Below are positions 55,203-64,000 of a stretch of DNA of 64,000 nt, piece after piece. The stretch comes from Rothia mucilaginosa (GTDB lineage: Bacteria; Actinomycetota; Actinomycetes; Actinomycetales; Micrococcaceae): assembly GCF_019334805.1 (NCBI RefSeq), contig NZ_CP079822.1, forward strand, positions 186,001 to 250,000, in the 5' to 3' direction. How positions within the stretch are numbered: position 1 is the stretch's first letter; the number at the start of each line of letters is the position of its first letter. Under the pieces are notes generated by a model that had not been told where the DNA came from, did not search any database, and saw only the letters and a program-made list of their open reading frames with translations. The position numbers and the translations under genes were made by a program.

Positions 55203-55994
55203 ATGCTGATTCTTCTTCCCCCTTCCGAAGGTAAGACCCCCGCCCCCGCAGGCAACGCGCCCGTATGCTTTGCTGACCTCTCGTTCCCCGAACTGACCGC
55301 TGAGCGTGAGAGCGTCCTGGAGGAGCTGGCGACTGTCAGCTCGGGTCCCGACGCCCTTGCAGAGCTCAAGGTGGGTGCTTCCCTCGCAGCAGAGGTGGAA
55401 CGCAATACGCGCCTGCTGACCGAACCGGCACAGCCCGCGATCCGCACCTACACGGGTGTGCTCTTTGAGGCGCTGGATTATGCGAGCTTCTCCCCCGCCG
55501 AACGCGATGCCGCGCACTGGTCGTTGCTGATTTCTTCGGCGCTGTGGGGTATTCTGCGCCCCGAGGACGCAATTCCCGCCTACCGCCTGTCGATGGGCGT
55601 GAAGCTGGGTTCGGTGGGTGCGCTTGCATCCTTCTGGAAGGGTGCGTTGGGTACCGTACTGGAGGCAACCGCGAAGGACCAGCTGATTCTGGATTGCCGC
55701 TCTGCAGCGTACGCGAAGTCGTGGGTGACTCCCCCGTCGCAGACTCTGGCGGTTCGCGTGGAGCGCGTGGCGGCTGATGGGTCGCGTAAGGTCGTCTCGC
55801 ACATGGCGAAGCATTACCGCGGCCTGTTTGCGCGCTACCTGATTCAGTCGGGTTTGGCGGCTCGTCCTATTGATGGTTCTACGGCTGGTATTGCCGAATT
55901 TTTGGAGGCGATCAGCGCGGACTGGTCGGTGGAGTGCACCCTGCCGACGGCGCGTAAGGCAGGCGTTTTGACGTTGCTGGTACATGAGCAGTAG
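55203..55994 (+). CDS. yaaA: YaaA family protein (peroxide stress/DUF328)
   Basis: A 263-residue protein with the family opening MLILLPPSEGK, YTGVLFEALDY near residue 82, LLISSALWGILRPEDAIPAYRL near 107 and SHMAKHYRGLFARYL near 198. In E. coli YaaA limits free iron during peroxide stress and binds DNA. The actinobacterial branch has a less conserved N-terminal half. The ATG is preceded by GGAGAG. Stands alone after rnpB. Confidence 0.9.
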   Translation: MLILLPPSEGKTPAPAGNAPVCFADLSFPELTAERESVLEELATVSSGPDALAELKVGASLAAEVERNTRLLTEPAQPAIRTYTGVLFEALDYASFSPAERDAAHWSLLISSALWGILRPEDAIPAYRLSMGVKLGSVGALASFWKGALGTVLEATAKDQLILDCRSAAYAKSWVTPPSQTLAVRVERVAADGSRKVVSHMAKHYRGLFARYLIQSGLAARPIDGSTAGIAEFLEAISADWSVECTLPTARKAGVLTLLVHEQ

Positions 55995-56369
55995 GTCGCC
56001 CAACTATTTGTTTTCGCCTATTTTTTGCATCATATTGAAAATTTTTTAACTATTTTTCTAGGGGCTTAAGTCTGTATTTCCCCCTGTAAAACCACATTTC
56101 CCCACATTAAGCGGGTAGGTTTTTGCGGGGCAGAAGGCGGGTAGTGTCTATCTATCCGCCTTCTTTTTGTGCACAGAAGTGCTTATAGTATTAAACGTCT
56201 CGCCATTGGTGGCGGGTACATCACTCACTAGCATTCACATTCTCAACTCAGCACACATGGAAACACGTCACGCCGCGTACGCATAGCAAACGACTAGAGG
56301 CTTAACCAATGGTTATTGGTTTGCTAGCGTAGAAGTAACCACTCAGAAACACATCGATGGGACAATGAT
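55995..56369 (+). promoter_or_regulatory. Upstream region of the surface-protein array
   Basis: No gene. A dyad AACCAATGGTTATTGGTT (56304-56321) is flanked by AGCAAAC on the left and TTTGCT on the right, giving an interrupted larger palindrome about 50 bases before the first surface gene. It may be an operator. The part at 56030-56110 is AT-rich. Confidence 0.35.
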
Positions 56370-57437
56370 ATGTCTACTTTTTCCTCTCGTCGCGCCCTTT
56401 TTAAGGGTGCGGCAGCACTAACAGTCGCTGGCGCTTTGGGTGCGCACCATGCCGGCGAGCAGAGCGCCCAGGCTGCCACCTTGGACGTTATGACCACCCC
56501 GCTGACGTTCAAGATTACCGAGGCGTCGTTTGATATTAGCGGCTTCAACCTCAGCTACGAGATTACAGGCCTGCAGGCTGTGCTTGATACTGGCCTGTAC
56601 ACCCCATACATTGAGGCTGGCTACTACACCAAGGAGAAGGGCTTCACGCAGTTCTACTTCTTCGCTCTTGAGCCGAAGAAGCGCATCGAGAATGACCCCT
56701 ACGTGAGGCACCACGTCATTTCTCGCGAGGTCACTGGTGGCCCGAAGGCGGACTACGGGATTCGCTTGTCTCTTCGTCCGCGCCGTGAGCAGTACACCAT
56801 CCTGCGTACTATTGAGGTTCGCCCGACGATTAACACTGAGTTTGCGTGGGCACCTTTCATTGTGGATATTGATATGGATGGCGAGTACGCTCCCGATATC
56901 TACAGGTCATGTAAGGCAAAGGTTTTGCTGCTCGATAAGGAACGTTGCTTCTACCCTAAGCGTGCGGTGACCCGCAGCGATCTGATGGATGCAATCTACC
57001 GAGGCGCCCGCTCGCCGAAGGTTAAGCTTCCGGCGCGTTCCCCGTTCCCGGATGTGTCCCCGAAGGATGAGCGTTACTCGGCATACATTTGGGCATACCA
57101 GAATGGTCTGACCTCGGGTTGGTCTGACGGTAAGATGCACCCGGAGGCGGTGGCTAGCCGCGCTACGATGGCAGCGTTCTTCTACCGTTACTTTATGCTT
57201 ACCCCCGGCCGTCGTCCTTCGTGGTTCCGTCCCACTACCCCGCAGGACATGAAGCCGGGTGCCCCGTTCTACACCGAGTCGGTGTGGCTGCACTCGTCGG
57301 TGAATATTGATACGAGCTTTCACAATAAGAGCAAGGATTTCCGTCCGACCAAGATTGCTACCCGCGAGGAGCTGGCTCGTGTCCTGTCAATGCTGGACAT
57401 GATTGACATCCCCAGTAGCCCTTATATCGATGCTTAA
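56370..57437 (+). CDS. Tat-exported protein with S-layer-homology-like repeats
   Basis: A 355-residue exported protein. The Tat signal SRRALFKGAAALTVAGALGA ends near AQAA (residue 35). A unique beta-rich domain (about 40-185) follows. Three SLH-like repeats then occupy 190-350. The clearest is PFPDVSPKDERYSAYIWAYQ followed by NGLTSGWSDGKMHPEAVASR and MAAFFYRY. Such repeats anchor proteins to wall polysaccharide in some bacteria. First of four array members and the only one with a Tat signal and a short unique domain. Followed by its own terminator. Confidence 0.82.
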   Translation: MSTFSSRRALFKGAAALTVAGALGAHHAGEQSAQAATLDVMTTPLTFKITEASFDISGFNLSYEITGLQAVLDTGLYTPYIEAGYYTKEKGFTQFYFFALEPKKRIENDPYVRHHVISREVTGGPKADYGIRLSLRPRREQYTILRTIEVRPTINTEFAWAPFIVDIDMDGEYAPDIYRSCKAKVLLLDKERCFYPKRAVTRSDLMDAIYRGARSPKVKLPARSPFPDVSPKDERYSAYIWAYQNGLTSGWSDGKMHPEAVASRATMAAFFYRYFMLTPGRRPSWFRPTTPQDMKPGAPFYTESVWLHSSVNIDTSFHNKSKDFRPTKIATREELARVLSMLDMIDIPSSPYIDA

Positions 57438-57537
57438 GATTTGGCAGGTGCCGTGAACCGGGCGGTTAACCTACATGTTTTAGCTTGGGTTGATCTCTGA
57501 GAACAGCAGCTGAAGATAGTGGCCTATGGCCTATAGA

Positions 57538-57576
57538 AGGGGCGGCGAGAGTTTTTCTCTCACCGCCCCTTTTTGT
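57538..57576 (+). terminator. Terminator after the first surface gene
   Basis: Arms AGGGGCGGCGAGAG and CTCTCACCGCCCCT flank TTTTT and are followed by TTTT. Confidence 0.88.
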
Positions 57577-57944
57577 ATGCCCCTTTTTTTCGTGTGCCCG
57601 TTTTCTGGTGCAGGCGCTGCTGGGTGCGGTTTTTAGTGCTGGTGATGCTTCCATTTTTGTCTCTCTATTGTGTGGTCTTTTTGGGGGTCGGGCTTTGTAT
57701 AAAACCGGGGGCGTAATTTTCGAATTTTTTGTCTTATAACTCTTATTGGAATGTTTTTCTCGTGTTTTCATTGAATGTCTAAGACGCGGGTTGGTAGGCT
57801 GAAATTGCACTTCAGCATGCCGCCGCTACGGGTCCTCCACGATGTGGATTTGGCGTAGGCTCAGCGCGGTGGACTGTCACTCATTGATCCTCTCAACTTC
57901 TTTTCTCATTCACCCTCATTCATGCAGAAAATTCAGATTGGATA
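57577..57944 (+). other. Leader of the second surface gene
   Basis: No gene. AT-rich at 57690-57760. The last ~65 bases (CTCAACTTCTT then GATAATGATGTC) resemble the leaders of the third and fourth surface genes. Confidence 0.45.
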
Positions 57945-59957
57945 ATGATGTCCTCATTCTTTAAGCCTGCCCGTGGCGCACGCCGAAAAGTTGCGGGCGC
58001 TTCCCTGGCGTTGGGTTTGACTCAGCTGTTGGGCGTGTCTCCGCTGCTGGCTTTGACGCCGGTGGCGGCTCAGCCGGCGCCCGCATCCCCTGTGAACACG
58101 CAGCAGGCAACTACTCAAGAAACACCGGCCCGTCAGATGCCTCAAGTACAGGGTGGCGATCCCGCCTCTGAGCTGGAGAACATTGATTTGAAGGTCACGA
58201 CAGGCCCCCTCAACATTTCTCAGGGCGGTATCGTGTCGGTGACAACTTCTCCGTTGAGCGCCGAGTTTAGGCAGAAGTACACGTTCCACGAGCTCGCGTT
58301 GGTGGAACGTGGTTCCACGTACGTCCATGTCGGGCACCATAATTATGTTCCCCTCACTCAGTACGGTGGGATGGTTAGGGACCTCAAGCAGCAGGGTAAT
58401 GTGCGAGAGAACCCGGATGGTAGCCTCACTTTCACACTCGTTGTTCCCGCCCATATTGTTGAGGCTAAAGAGGGGACTCTCTTCGATACGGTACTGACGT
58501 ATTACCCGTCGAATGAGTATGCGCCGGATCCGTTGACGTGGTCGAATCGCCGGGTAGTCCGCACTCCTACCGATGTGGTGCAGGACGCTAAACCTACGAA
58601 GACCACCTACCTTTTCAGTTCATCTTCTATCGAGCACCCGGAAGAGGATACAACCCTGACGGTTGAGGGTTTCCATATCCTCTCGAAAAGCACCTTTTGG
58701 GGTCCTGAAGGCCCGGCGGTCCTGACCCTCTATGAGGTTGATCCGGTGACCGGGCAGGGTATTGGTTCGCCTGTGTTTATGCAGAATCTGAATTACACCA
58801 GGTGCAATCAGTACTGTGATAGTTTCTTGAACGACCATTTCAGTACGGCTATCACGATTCCCGGGGGTACTCTCAAAGCGGGCAGGCTGTACAGGATTGG
58901 TTTCTACGGCGGTGGTTATCCTGGCCCGGGTTCCGAGGAATACCCTGGTGCATGGATGACCGATGTGGCAGATTTCATCCCGGTAGGTACCCCGGAGCAA
59001 GATGCAGCTCCCACCAGCATCTACGTCTCGGGAGATAAGATGAGCCCTTATCGCGAGAATAATACTTTGAAGGTGACTGTTTTGGGTCTGCCGCCGCTGA
59101 CCAAGGGCTACTACCGTTTCTCCTTGCAGCCGATTGATGATCATGGCCGTCCGACCGGGCAGAAGTCTTGGGAGAAAGTGATTCCTGCCAAAAGCATTCA
59201 GAAGGGTCGTACGGCGCAGACGCTTTCTCTTCCCGGCTATGCCCTGAATTTTGAGGTGGCCTATAGGCTCTTTGTGGAGAAGGTAACCCCAAATCAGGGT
59301 GACGCTGTCGATTCGGTTGAGCAGGTTGCTTCCAAAGATCTGGACTTGGATATCAGTCAGGAACGGGAAATGGAGGCTGCCAGGAAATGGATTGTGAACC
59401 GTCAAATTCTGCCAGGCTACCCCACTGATCGCGATTGGGAATCAGTGAACCGCCGTTCTGTGACGGTGGCACTGTACCGGTTAGCGGGTGCGCCGCAGGT
59501 TGAGCTTCCTGCAGTCAGCCCTTACACGGATATTACGCCGGATGACCCTGACTATACCGCGATTATTTGGGCTCGTCAGCGGGGTATTACGTTCGGCTGG
59601 GTTGATGGTCGCTTCCACCCGAATGAGCCGCTTTCGGACCGTTCCACGGCTGCGTTCCTCTACAGGTATCAGCGATCCCAGGGGGAGGCGTCGCCAAGCT
59701 TACCGACGTCTCCTTCACTACCGGACTCTAACCCGAAGAAACAGAAGCATTTCCCACTTAGCTCTCATTGGCGGCTCTGGATCAGCCCGGAGACTGCTTT
59801 TTCACGTGAGTCTCGCTGGGCTATTGAGCAACGTATCTGGGGTTACATGCCTGATCAAGGTTACTTCTATGAGAGCTTTGACGGCTTCAAGATGTCGTAC
59901 CGTCAGGTGGCTGTGATGCTGTACCGTATGGAGCACGGAGGCAGCCACCTCAGGTAA
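57945..59957 (+). CDS. Secreted SLH-like repeat protein, array member 2
   Basis: A 670-residue secreted protein. The signal peptide (about 1-42) has an Arg-rich start and ends LTPVAAQPA. A Pro/Gln/Thr-rich linker (45-70) follows. One large beta domain then begins LKVTTGPLNISQGGIVSVTT and runs to about 350. A second region (350-470, SIYVSGDKMSPYRENNTLKV) and C-terminal SLH-like repeats follow: ARKWIVNRQILPGYPTDRDW, YTDITPDDPDYTAIIWARQR with GWVDGRFHPNEP, and WAIEQRIWGYMPDQG ending MEHGGSHLR. It aligns with the C-terminal ~560 residues of member 3. No LPXTG motif. Confidence 0.85.
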   Translation: MMSSFFKPARGARRKVAGASLALGLTQLLGVSPLLALTPVAAQPAPASPVNTQQATTQETPARQMPQVQGGDPASELENIDLKVTTGPLNISQGGIVSVTTSPLSAEFRQKYTFHELALVERGSTYVHVGHHNYVPLTQYGGMVRDLKQQGNVRENPDGSLTFTLVVPAHIVEAKEGTLFDTVLTYYPSNEYAPDPLTWSNRRVVRTPTDVVQDAKPTKTTYLFSSSSIEHPEEDTTLTVEGFHILSKSTFWGPEGPAVLTLYEVDPVTGQGIGSPVFMQNLNYTRCNQYCDSFLNDHFSTAITIPGGTLKAGRLYRIGFYGGGYPGPGSEEYPGAWMTDVADFIPVGTPEQDAAPTSIYVSGDKMSPYRENNTLKVTVLGLPPLTKGYYRFSLQPIDDHGRPTGQKSWEKVIPAKSIQKGRTAQTLSLPGYALNFEVAYRLFVEKVTPNQGDAVDSVEQVASKDLDLDISQEREMEAARKWIVNRQILPGYPTDRDWESVNRRSVTVALYRLAGAPQVELPAVSPYTDITPDDPDYTAIIWARQRGITFGWVDGRFHPNEPLSDRSTAAFLYRYQRSQGEASPSLPTSPSLPDSNPKKQKHFPLSSHWRLWISPETAFSRESRWAIEQRIWGYMPDQGYFYESFDGFKMSYRQVAVMLYRMEHGGSHLR

Positions 59958-59980
59958 CGCCCGGTCGCGGTGAGGGGGTA

Positions 59981-60029
59981 ACCGGTGGGCTGGGATGCTC
60001 GACGTAGTTCGGCTTTTCAGCCCGCCGGT
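59981..60029 (+). terminator. Conserved hairpin after surface gene 2
   Basis: ACCGGTGGGCTG and CAGCCCGCCGGT pair (one mismatch). The same hairpin follows surface gene 3 at 63468-63516. T-rich sequence lies inside rather than after the stem, so termination is uncertain. Confidence 0.45.
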
Positions 60030-60193
60030 GCCGCCTCTGTTTCCCCTCCCCGGCGATCTCTCTTGCCTGACGCCAGGCTTTACGGGGCTTCTTCTCCCCT
60101 AGCCTGGCTTTTCAGGCTCTATCCGCTCAACTTCTTCACTCGCTTCATCTACTCACTCACTTCAATCACCGTATAAATTTTGTAGATGGGATT

Positions 60194-63100
60194 ATGATGT
60201 CTTCATTTTTCGCCCCACGAGGTGCCCCGCACCATTCTGAGACCCCGCGCCATCCGGCGAGCGCCCGCGCGCTCAGCCTGTCGCTGTTGCTGGGTTTGAG
60301 CCCGCTTGCAGGTCTTACTCCTGCGGCGCTGGCAGCGCCTCAAGAAACACCCGCGCAGAACGCGCCTGCCCAGAACGAACCTGCGCAGAACGAACCTGCG
60401 CAGAACACTCCCGTGCAGGGTGCTAAGCAGGATGCTTCCCTGCCGACCCTGCGCGTGTCCAGCGGCTCCCTCGACATTCTTCACGGCGGTACCGTGCACG
60501 TGGAGGGTACCGGGTTGAGCCCCGAGTTCTTGGCGCATCATGAGCTACGTAGCCTCACGATTGCTCCGAAGGGCTCTTCGACCTACGCTAACCCCTACCA
60601 GAAGGTCGATCACCGCGGCCTTGTCTTTGATGCCCCGGCTCCGGCTGCTGACGGCAGTTTCAGCGCTGACCTGACGGTTCCGGCGAATAGCCTGCCGGCA
60701 AATCTGGAGTACGAGGTCATTCTGACCTACCGCCCCGTAGACGATGCGCACCCCTATGCGTGGAACACTGAGGATCGCGTCCGTACGGCGCTGCCGGTGG
60801 AGTTCAACCTCCCGAAGGCGCAGCTCCCCTCCATCACCTATGATGTTTCGGCTATTTCTGAGGAGCAGATTGCTTCCGGCCAGCCGATTGAGGTGACGCT
60901 GACGGGTACCGGTTTTCAGGATGTCAGCTCCGTGGACTTCACCCTGTCCGAGCATGATGAGCAGGGAAAGGTCACGAACTCTAATGTGGCTTCGCTTGGT
61001 GAGCTGAAGGCACCGGATACGGAAGAGAATCAGCGCATTTTCAAGGGTCTGATTCCTAACGGCTATTTCCAGAAGAAGATTACTATCCCTGCGGGAGTCC
61101 TGAAGTCCGGTAAGGGGTATTCCCTGGATGTTTCCGGTGTAGAAACCCACGGGGGGAACGGGTGGAAGAAGCTGTCGCGTAAGTTCCCCTTCGTTCCTGT
61201 GGGCAATCACCCTGCGCGCATGGCATATCAGGATAATTCGTTCAGGAATACCCTGCCGAAGGTATCTGTTGCTGCGCAGGATTTTGATCCCGGTCAGGAC
61301 CGCGTCTATAAGGTGACTATTTCTAATATCTCACCCGAGGTGGACCTGGGGTACTACCTTGAGTCTGTGGCGATTTATAACGCTACCTCTGGTGAGAAGG
61401 CACCTTTTGCGAAGAATGATGTAGCCGACCAATACTATAAGCGTGACGAGCTGGTAACCCGCAATGCTGACGGTACTCTGACCGTGGAGGTTGAGTATAA
61501 GGTTGACGGTTATTCCAGCTATAGGCCGACTTCTCGCGGTTCAGTGGCTGAAGTGCGTGTGGTGTTCTCGGACTATGAGTATTCGTACGGTCACCATAAG
61601 TTCACGGTGAGCACCCAGCTTCCGATGGCGCCTCTTGCCGCTGATGCTTTTGATTGGGTGAACCCGGCAAATGTTCAGTTGAAGGTCGATTCGGGAACCC
61701 TCAATATTTCTCAGGGTGGCACGGTGTCGGTGACGACTTCTCCGTTGAGCGCTGAATTCCGTAAGAAGTACACTTTCTACGAGCTGGTTCTGGTGCAGCG
61801 CGGATCGTTGTACGCGTATGCGGAACACAATAGTTATGCGCCTCTCGACGAGTACGGCGGGTTTCTCAAGGACTTGAAGCCCCAGGTGCGGGAGAACCCG
61901 GACGGTAGCCTCACCTACACGTTTGAGGTTCCCCCGCAGTACATTGAGGCTGCCGACGGTGAGCTCTTCGATGTGGTGATGACGTACTACTGGTCGTCGG
62001 ATGAAGCTGAGCTGGAACCTTGGAGTTTGGCGGACCGTTTGTATGCCCGCGCCCATATTGATGTGGTTCAGGATGCGCAGCCGACCCGTGGGACCTACAC
62101 CTTCAGTCAGTCCGCTATCGATAACCCGTGGAAGGATACGACGCTGCGGGTTGAGGGACGCCATGTCCTCGTGCGGGCTAGGGAACTGATTTCTAATGAT
62201 TCGCCGGTCATTGCTATCTATGAGGCTGACCCTGCAACGGGAAAGATGGTGGGTAAACCTGTGTTCACTCAGCAGGTGGACTACACGTACAACGGAGTTA
62301 GCTCCAGGTGGTTCCGCAACAACTACTTCAGCACGGAGCTGAAGATTCCTGCAGGTACGTTGAAGCCGGGCAAGCTCTACTTTATTGGTATGTACGGGGA
62401 CGGGTTGCCTTACCCCGGCATGGAAGATTCTCCGGGGTCTATGCTGAATGATGTTGCTGAGTTCCTTCCGGTGCGTTCCCCCAATCAGGAAACCGCACAT
62501 CCTGCGTTGCACCTTGGGTCGGTGAAACTGAACCCGTACGCGCAGACGAACTCGTTTACGGTGCGCGCTACCGAGCTCTATGCGCTGGGTGAAGGATCGT
62601 ACCGCCTCTCGGTGCAGCACGTTGATGAGCAGGGGCGTTTGACCGGTCAGACGGTGTTCCAGCAGGCAATCCCGGCTGACCTCATCAAGGACGGCAGGGC
62701 GGAGCTGAATCTGACGATCGCTCAGCAGCTGAACTATTCGGGTGCTTATCGTCTGGTCTTGGAGAAGGTAACCCCCGGTAAGGATGGTGCCGGTGAGTCG
62801 GTGGAGCAGCTTGCTGTCGAGGATATTCCCGTGAATCTGACTCATAAGGATGAGTTGCAGGCTGCTGAACGCTGGTTTGCTGAGCGTCAGATTCTGCCTG
62901 ATCCTTCGCCGCAGTCCAGGAATAGCAATCTGACGCGCCGCGATGTGACGGTGGCATTGTACCGCCTGGCGGGTTCCCCGAAGGTTGACCTGCCTGCAAC
63001 CAGCCCTTACACGGATGTAGCAACAAGCGACCCGGACTACGCCGCGTACATTTGGGCTCGTCAGAAGGGCATTACCTTCGGTTGGGTGGACGGCAAGTTC

Positions 63101-63445
63101 CACCCGGAGGTGAAGCTTTCGGCCCCGTCGACGGTGGCGTTCCTGTACAGGTACCAGAAGGCGACGGGCAAGGTCACGCCGAAGGCACCGACCTCTTCTT
63201 CGCTGCCGGGTAACCAGGATGCGCCCCAGAGTTCCGGTGGCTGGCAGCATAAGGCTCTTAAGGGTACCGCTTTCTGGAGTGAGGTTCAGTGGGCTGTTGA
63301 TCACCGCGTGTGGGGTTACGCCGTGTGGGATCACGGCGTTGACAAGGAACACGTTTATGAGGGCTTTGATTATTCTTTCGTTTCCTCTGGTGATTTGGCG
63401 TTGATGCTGTACCGCTTGGAGCACGGCGGCAGCCACCTCAGGTAG
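60194..63445 (+). CDS. Large secreted SLH-like repeat protein, array member 3
   Basis: A 1083-residue secreted protein. The signal peptide (about 1-53, ARALSLSLLLGLSPLAGLTP) is followed by a linker of repeated AQNEP units (55-80). Two related beta modules follow. Module 1 (about 85-495) opens LRVSSGSLDILHGGTVHVEG. Module 2 (about 497-770) opens LKVDSGTLNISQGGTVSVTT and matches member 2 closely. A third region and three SLH-like repeats end the protein, with YTDVATSDPDYAAYIWARQK, GWVDGKFHPEVKL and LEHGGSHLR. Growth by module duplication is evident. Surface role inferred. Confidence 0.86.
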   Translation: MMSSFFAPRGAPHHSETPRHPASARALSLSLLLGLSPLAGLTPAALAAPQETPAQNAPAQNEPAQNEPAQNTPVQGAKQDASLPTLRVSSGSLDILHGGTVHVEGTGLSPEFLAHHELRSLTIAPKGSSTYANPYQKVDHRGLVFDAPAPAADGSFSADLTVPANSLPANLEYEVILTYRPVDDAHPYAWNTEDRVRTALPVEFNLPKAQLPSITYDVSAISEEQIASGQPIEVTLTGTGFQDVSSVDFTLSEHDEQGKVTNSNVASLGELKAPDTEENQRIFKGLIPNGYFQKKITIPAGVLKSGKGYSLDVSGVETHGGNGWKKLSRKFPFVPVGNHPARMAYQDNSFRNTLPKVSVAAQDFDPGQDRVYKVTISNISPEVDLGYYLESVAIYNATSGEKAPFAKNDVADQYYKRDELVTRNADGTLTVEVEYKVDGYSSYRPTSRGSVAEVRVVFSDYEYSYGHHKFTVSTQLPMAPLAADAFDWVNPANVQLKVDSGTLNISQGGTVSVTTSPLSAEFRKKYTFYELVLVQRGSLYAYAEHNSYAPLDEYGGFLKDLKPQVRENPDGSLTYTFEVPPQYIEAADGELFDVVMTYYWSSDEAELEPWSLADRLYARAHIDVVQDAQPTRGTYTFSQSAIDNPWKDTTLRVEGRHVLVRARELISNDSPVIAIYEADPATGKMVGKPVFTQQVDYTYNGVSSRWFRNNYFSTELKIPAGTLKPGKLYFIGMYGDGLPYPGMEDSPGSMLNDVAEFLPVRSPNQETAHPALHLGSVKLNPYAQTNSFTVRATELYALGEGSYRLSVQHVDEQGRLTGQTVFQQAIPADLIKDGRAELNLTIAQQLNYSGAYRLVLEKVTPGKDGAGESVEQLAVEDIPVNLTHKDELQAAERWFAERQILPDPSPQSRNSNLTRRDVTVALYRLAGSPKVDLPATSPYTDVATSDPDYAAYIWARQKGITFGWVDGKFHPEVKLSAPSTVAFLYRYQKATGKVTPKAPTSSSLPGNQDAPQSSGGWQHKALKGTAFWSEVQWAVDHRVWGYAVWDHGVDKEHVYEGFDYSFVSSGDLALMLYRLEHGGSHLR

Positions 63446-63467
63446 CGCCCGGTTGTGGTGAGGGGTG

Positions 63468-63516
63468 ACCGGTGGGCTGGAATGTTCGGCGTAGTTCGAC
63501 TTTTCAGCCCGCCGGT
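63468..63516 (+). terminator. Conserved hairpin after surface gene 3
   Basis: Same arms ACCGGTGGGCTG and CAGCCCGCCGGT as at 59981-60029, within a duplicated intergenic region (about 59950-60210 and 63438-63690). Confidence 0.45.
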
Positions 63517-63673
63517 GCACCTCTGTTTTTCTTCCTTGCCTCTGTGGGCTCTTTTGCCCGACGCCAGGCTTTACGGGGCTTCTTCTCCCCTGTTGAGGGT
63601 TTTCTTTTCACGCTTTATCCGCTCGACTTCTTCGCTCGCTTCACTCACCGTACAGTTTTTTGTAGATGGGATA

Positions 63674-64000
63674 ATGATGTCTTCATTCTTCACACCACGA
63701 GGCGCCCGGCGCTGTTCCACGTCTCCGCGCCACCCGGCGAGCGCCCGCGCACTCAGCCTGTCGTTACTGTTGGGTTTGAGCCCGCTTGCCGGTATCACCC
63801 CGGCGGCTCTGGCAACACCGACCCAGGTAGCACCGGACCAGCCGGCACAGGCAACCCCCGCTCAGGCAGACCCGGAACAGGCGACCCCCGCCTCCCCCGC
63901 AGCTGAGGAGAATAAGCCTGATAACCCGGTTGGCATGAAGCTCACCTCGGGCACCCTCAACATTTCTGAGGGCGGTACCGTCTCTGTGACCACCGCGCCG
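63674..64000 (+). CDS. Secreted SLH-array member 4 (partial, runs off the window)
   Basis: 109 codons are visible. The signal peptide is nearly identical to member 3 (HPASARALSLSLLLGLSPLA). A Pro/Ala/Thr/Gln-rich linker with repeated ATPA units follows. The first module then begins LTSGTLNISEGGTVSVTTAP, which corresponds to module 2 of member 3 and the only module of member 2. The remainder, presumably ending in SLH-like repeats, lies beyond the window. The double ATG start is shared with members 2 and 3. Confidence 0.8.
   Translation, partial: MMSSFFTPRGARRCSTSPRHPASARALSLSLLLGLSPLAGITPAALATPTQVAPDQPAQATPAQADPEQATPASPAAEENKPDNPVGMKLTSGTLNISEGGTVSVTTAP

Noticed and set aside
54831..56003. 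390-codon minus-strand frame across rnpB and yaaA
   Set aside because: It crosses the RNase P RNA and runs antisense to yaaA. Arg-rich translation without domains.

Overview
The window is a high-GC actinobacterial chromosome segment. Gene content and order fit the family Micrococcaceae, and the genus Rothia (R. mucilaginosa-like) is my best guess. The signs are Tat-type surface proteins, a PdtaR-like ANTAR regulator, the order rplS-lepB-rnhB-DUF2469-yraN-comM-dprA-xerC, an actinobacterial polA without proofreading residues, and an MptB-type mannosyltransferase. The genus call is inference; no 16S gene is present. I see no prophage, insertion sequence, CRISPR array or biosynthetic cluster.

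Layout. 0.1-8.7 kb: terC behind a yybP-ykoY (Mn2+) riboswitch, a Tat-exported protein, uvrB, and a three-gene iron/siderophore-type ABC uptake operon. 8.8-20.8 kb: a possible TerD-like protein, yigZ, coaE, rpsA, polA, a dicarboxylate/amino-acid symporter, a hotdog thioesterase, a small membrane protein and pdtaR. 21-26 kb: a PIN-like protein, an unknown protein, ftsY and an MFS exporter. 26.2-29.2 kb: trpE-trpC with a possible Trp leader peptide. 29.3-34.7 kb: an FMN-riboswitch-controlled riboflavin operon, ribM-ribD-(ribE::ribB fusion)-ribA-ribH. 34.7-36.1 kb: no intact gene, but dispersed palindromic repeats. 36.1-40.1 kb: the type II fatty-acid cluster fabD-fabH-acpP-fabF. 40.4-49.5 kb: xerC, dprA, comM, yraN, DUF2469, rnhB, lepB, rplS and ssb, all on the minus strand. 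49.9-56 kb: a membrane-anchored HNH nuclease, tRNA-Arg, mptB, orn, tRNA-His, def, rnpB and yaaA. 56.4-64 kb: a tandem array of secreted proteins ending in S-layer-homology-like repeats; the fourth runs off the window.

Functional threads. The riboflavin operon is a closed circuit: the FMN riboswitch controls both an uptake protein and the whole pathway. The fab cluster supplies every step needed for malonyl loading, initiation, carriage and elongation. The DNA-processing genes dprA, comM and yraN, and separately ssb, each have a pair of consensus DnaA boxes about 80-130 bp upstream of the first gene, suggesting shared control.

The most unusual items are the RibE-RibB fusion, a GC-rich palindromic repeat family whose stems covary between copies, the DnaA-box pairs, and the surface-protein array with duplicated genes and intergenic regions.
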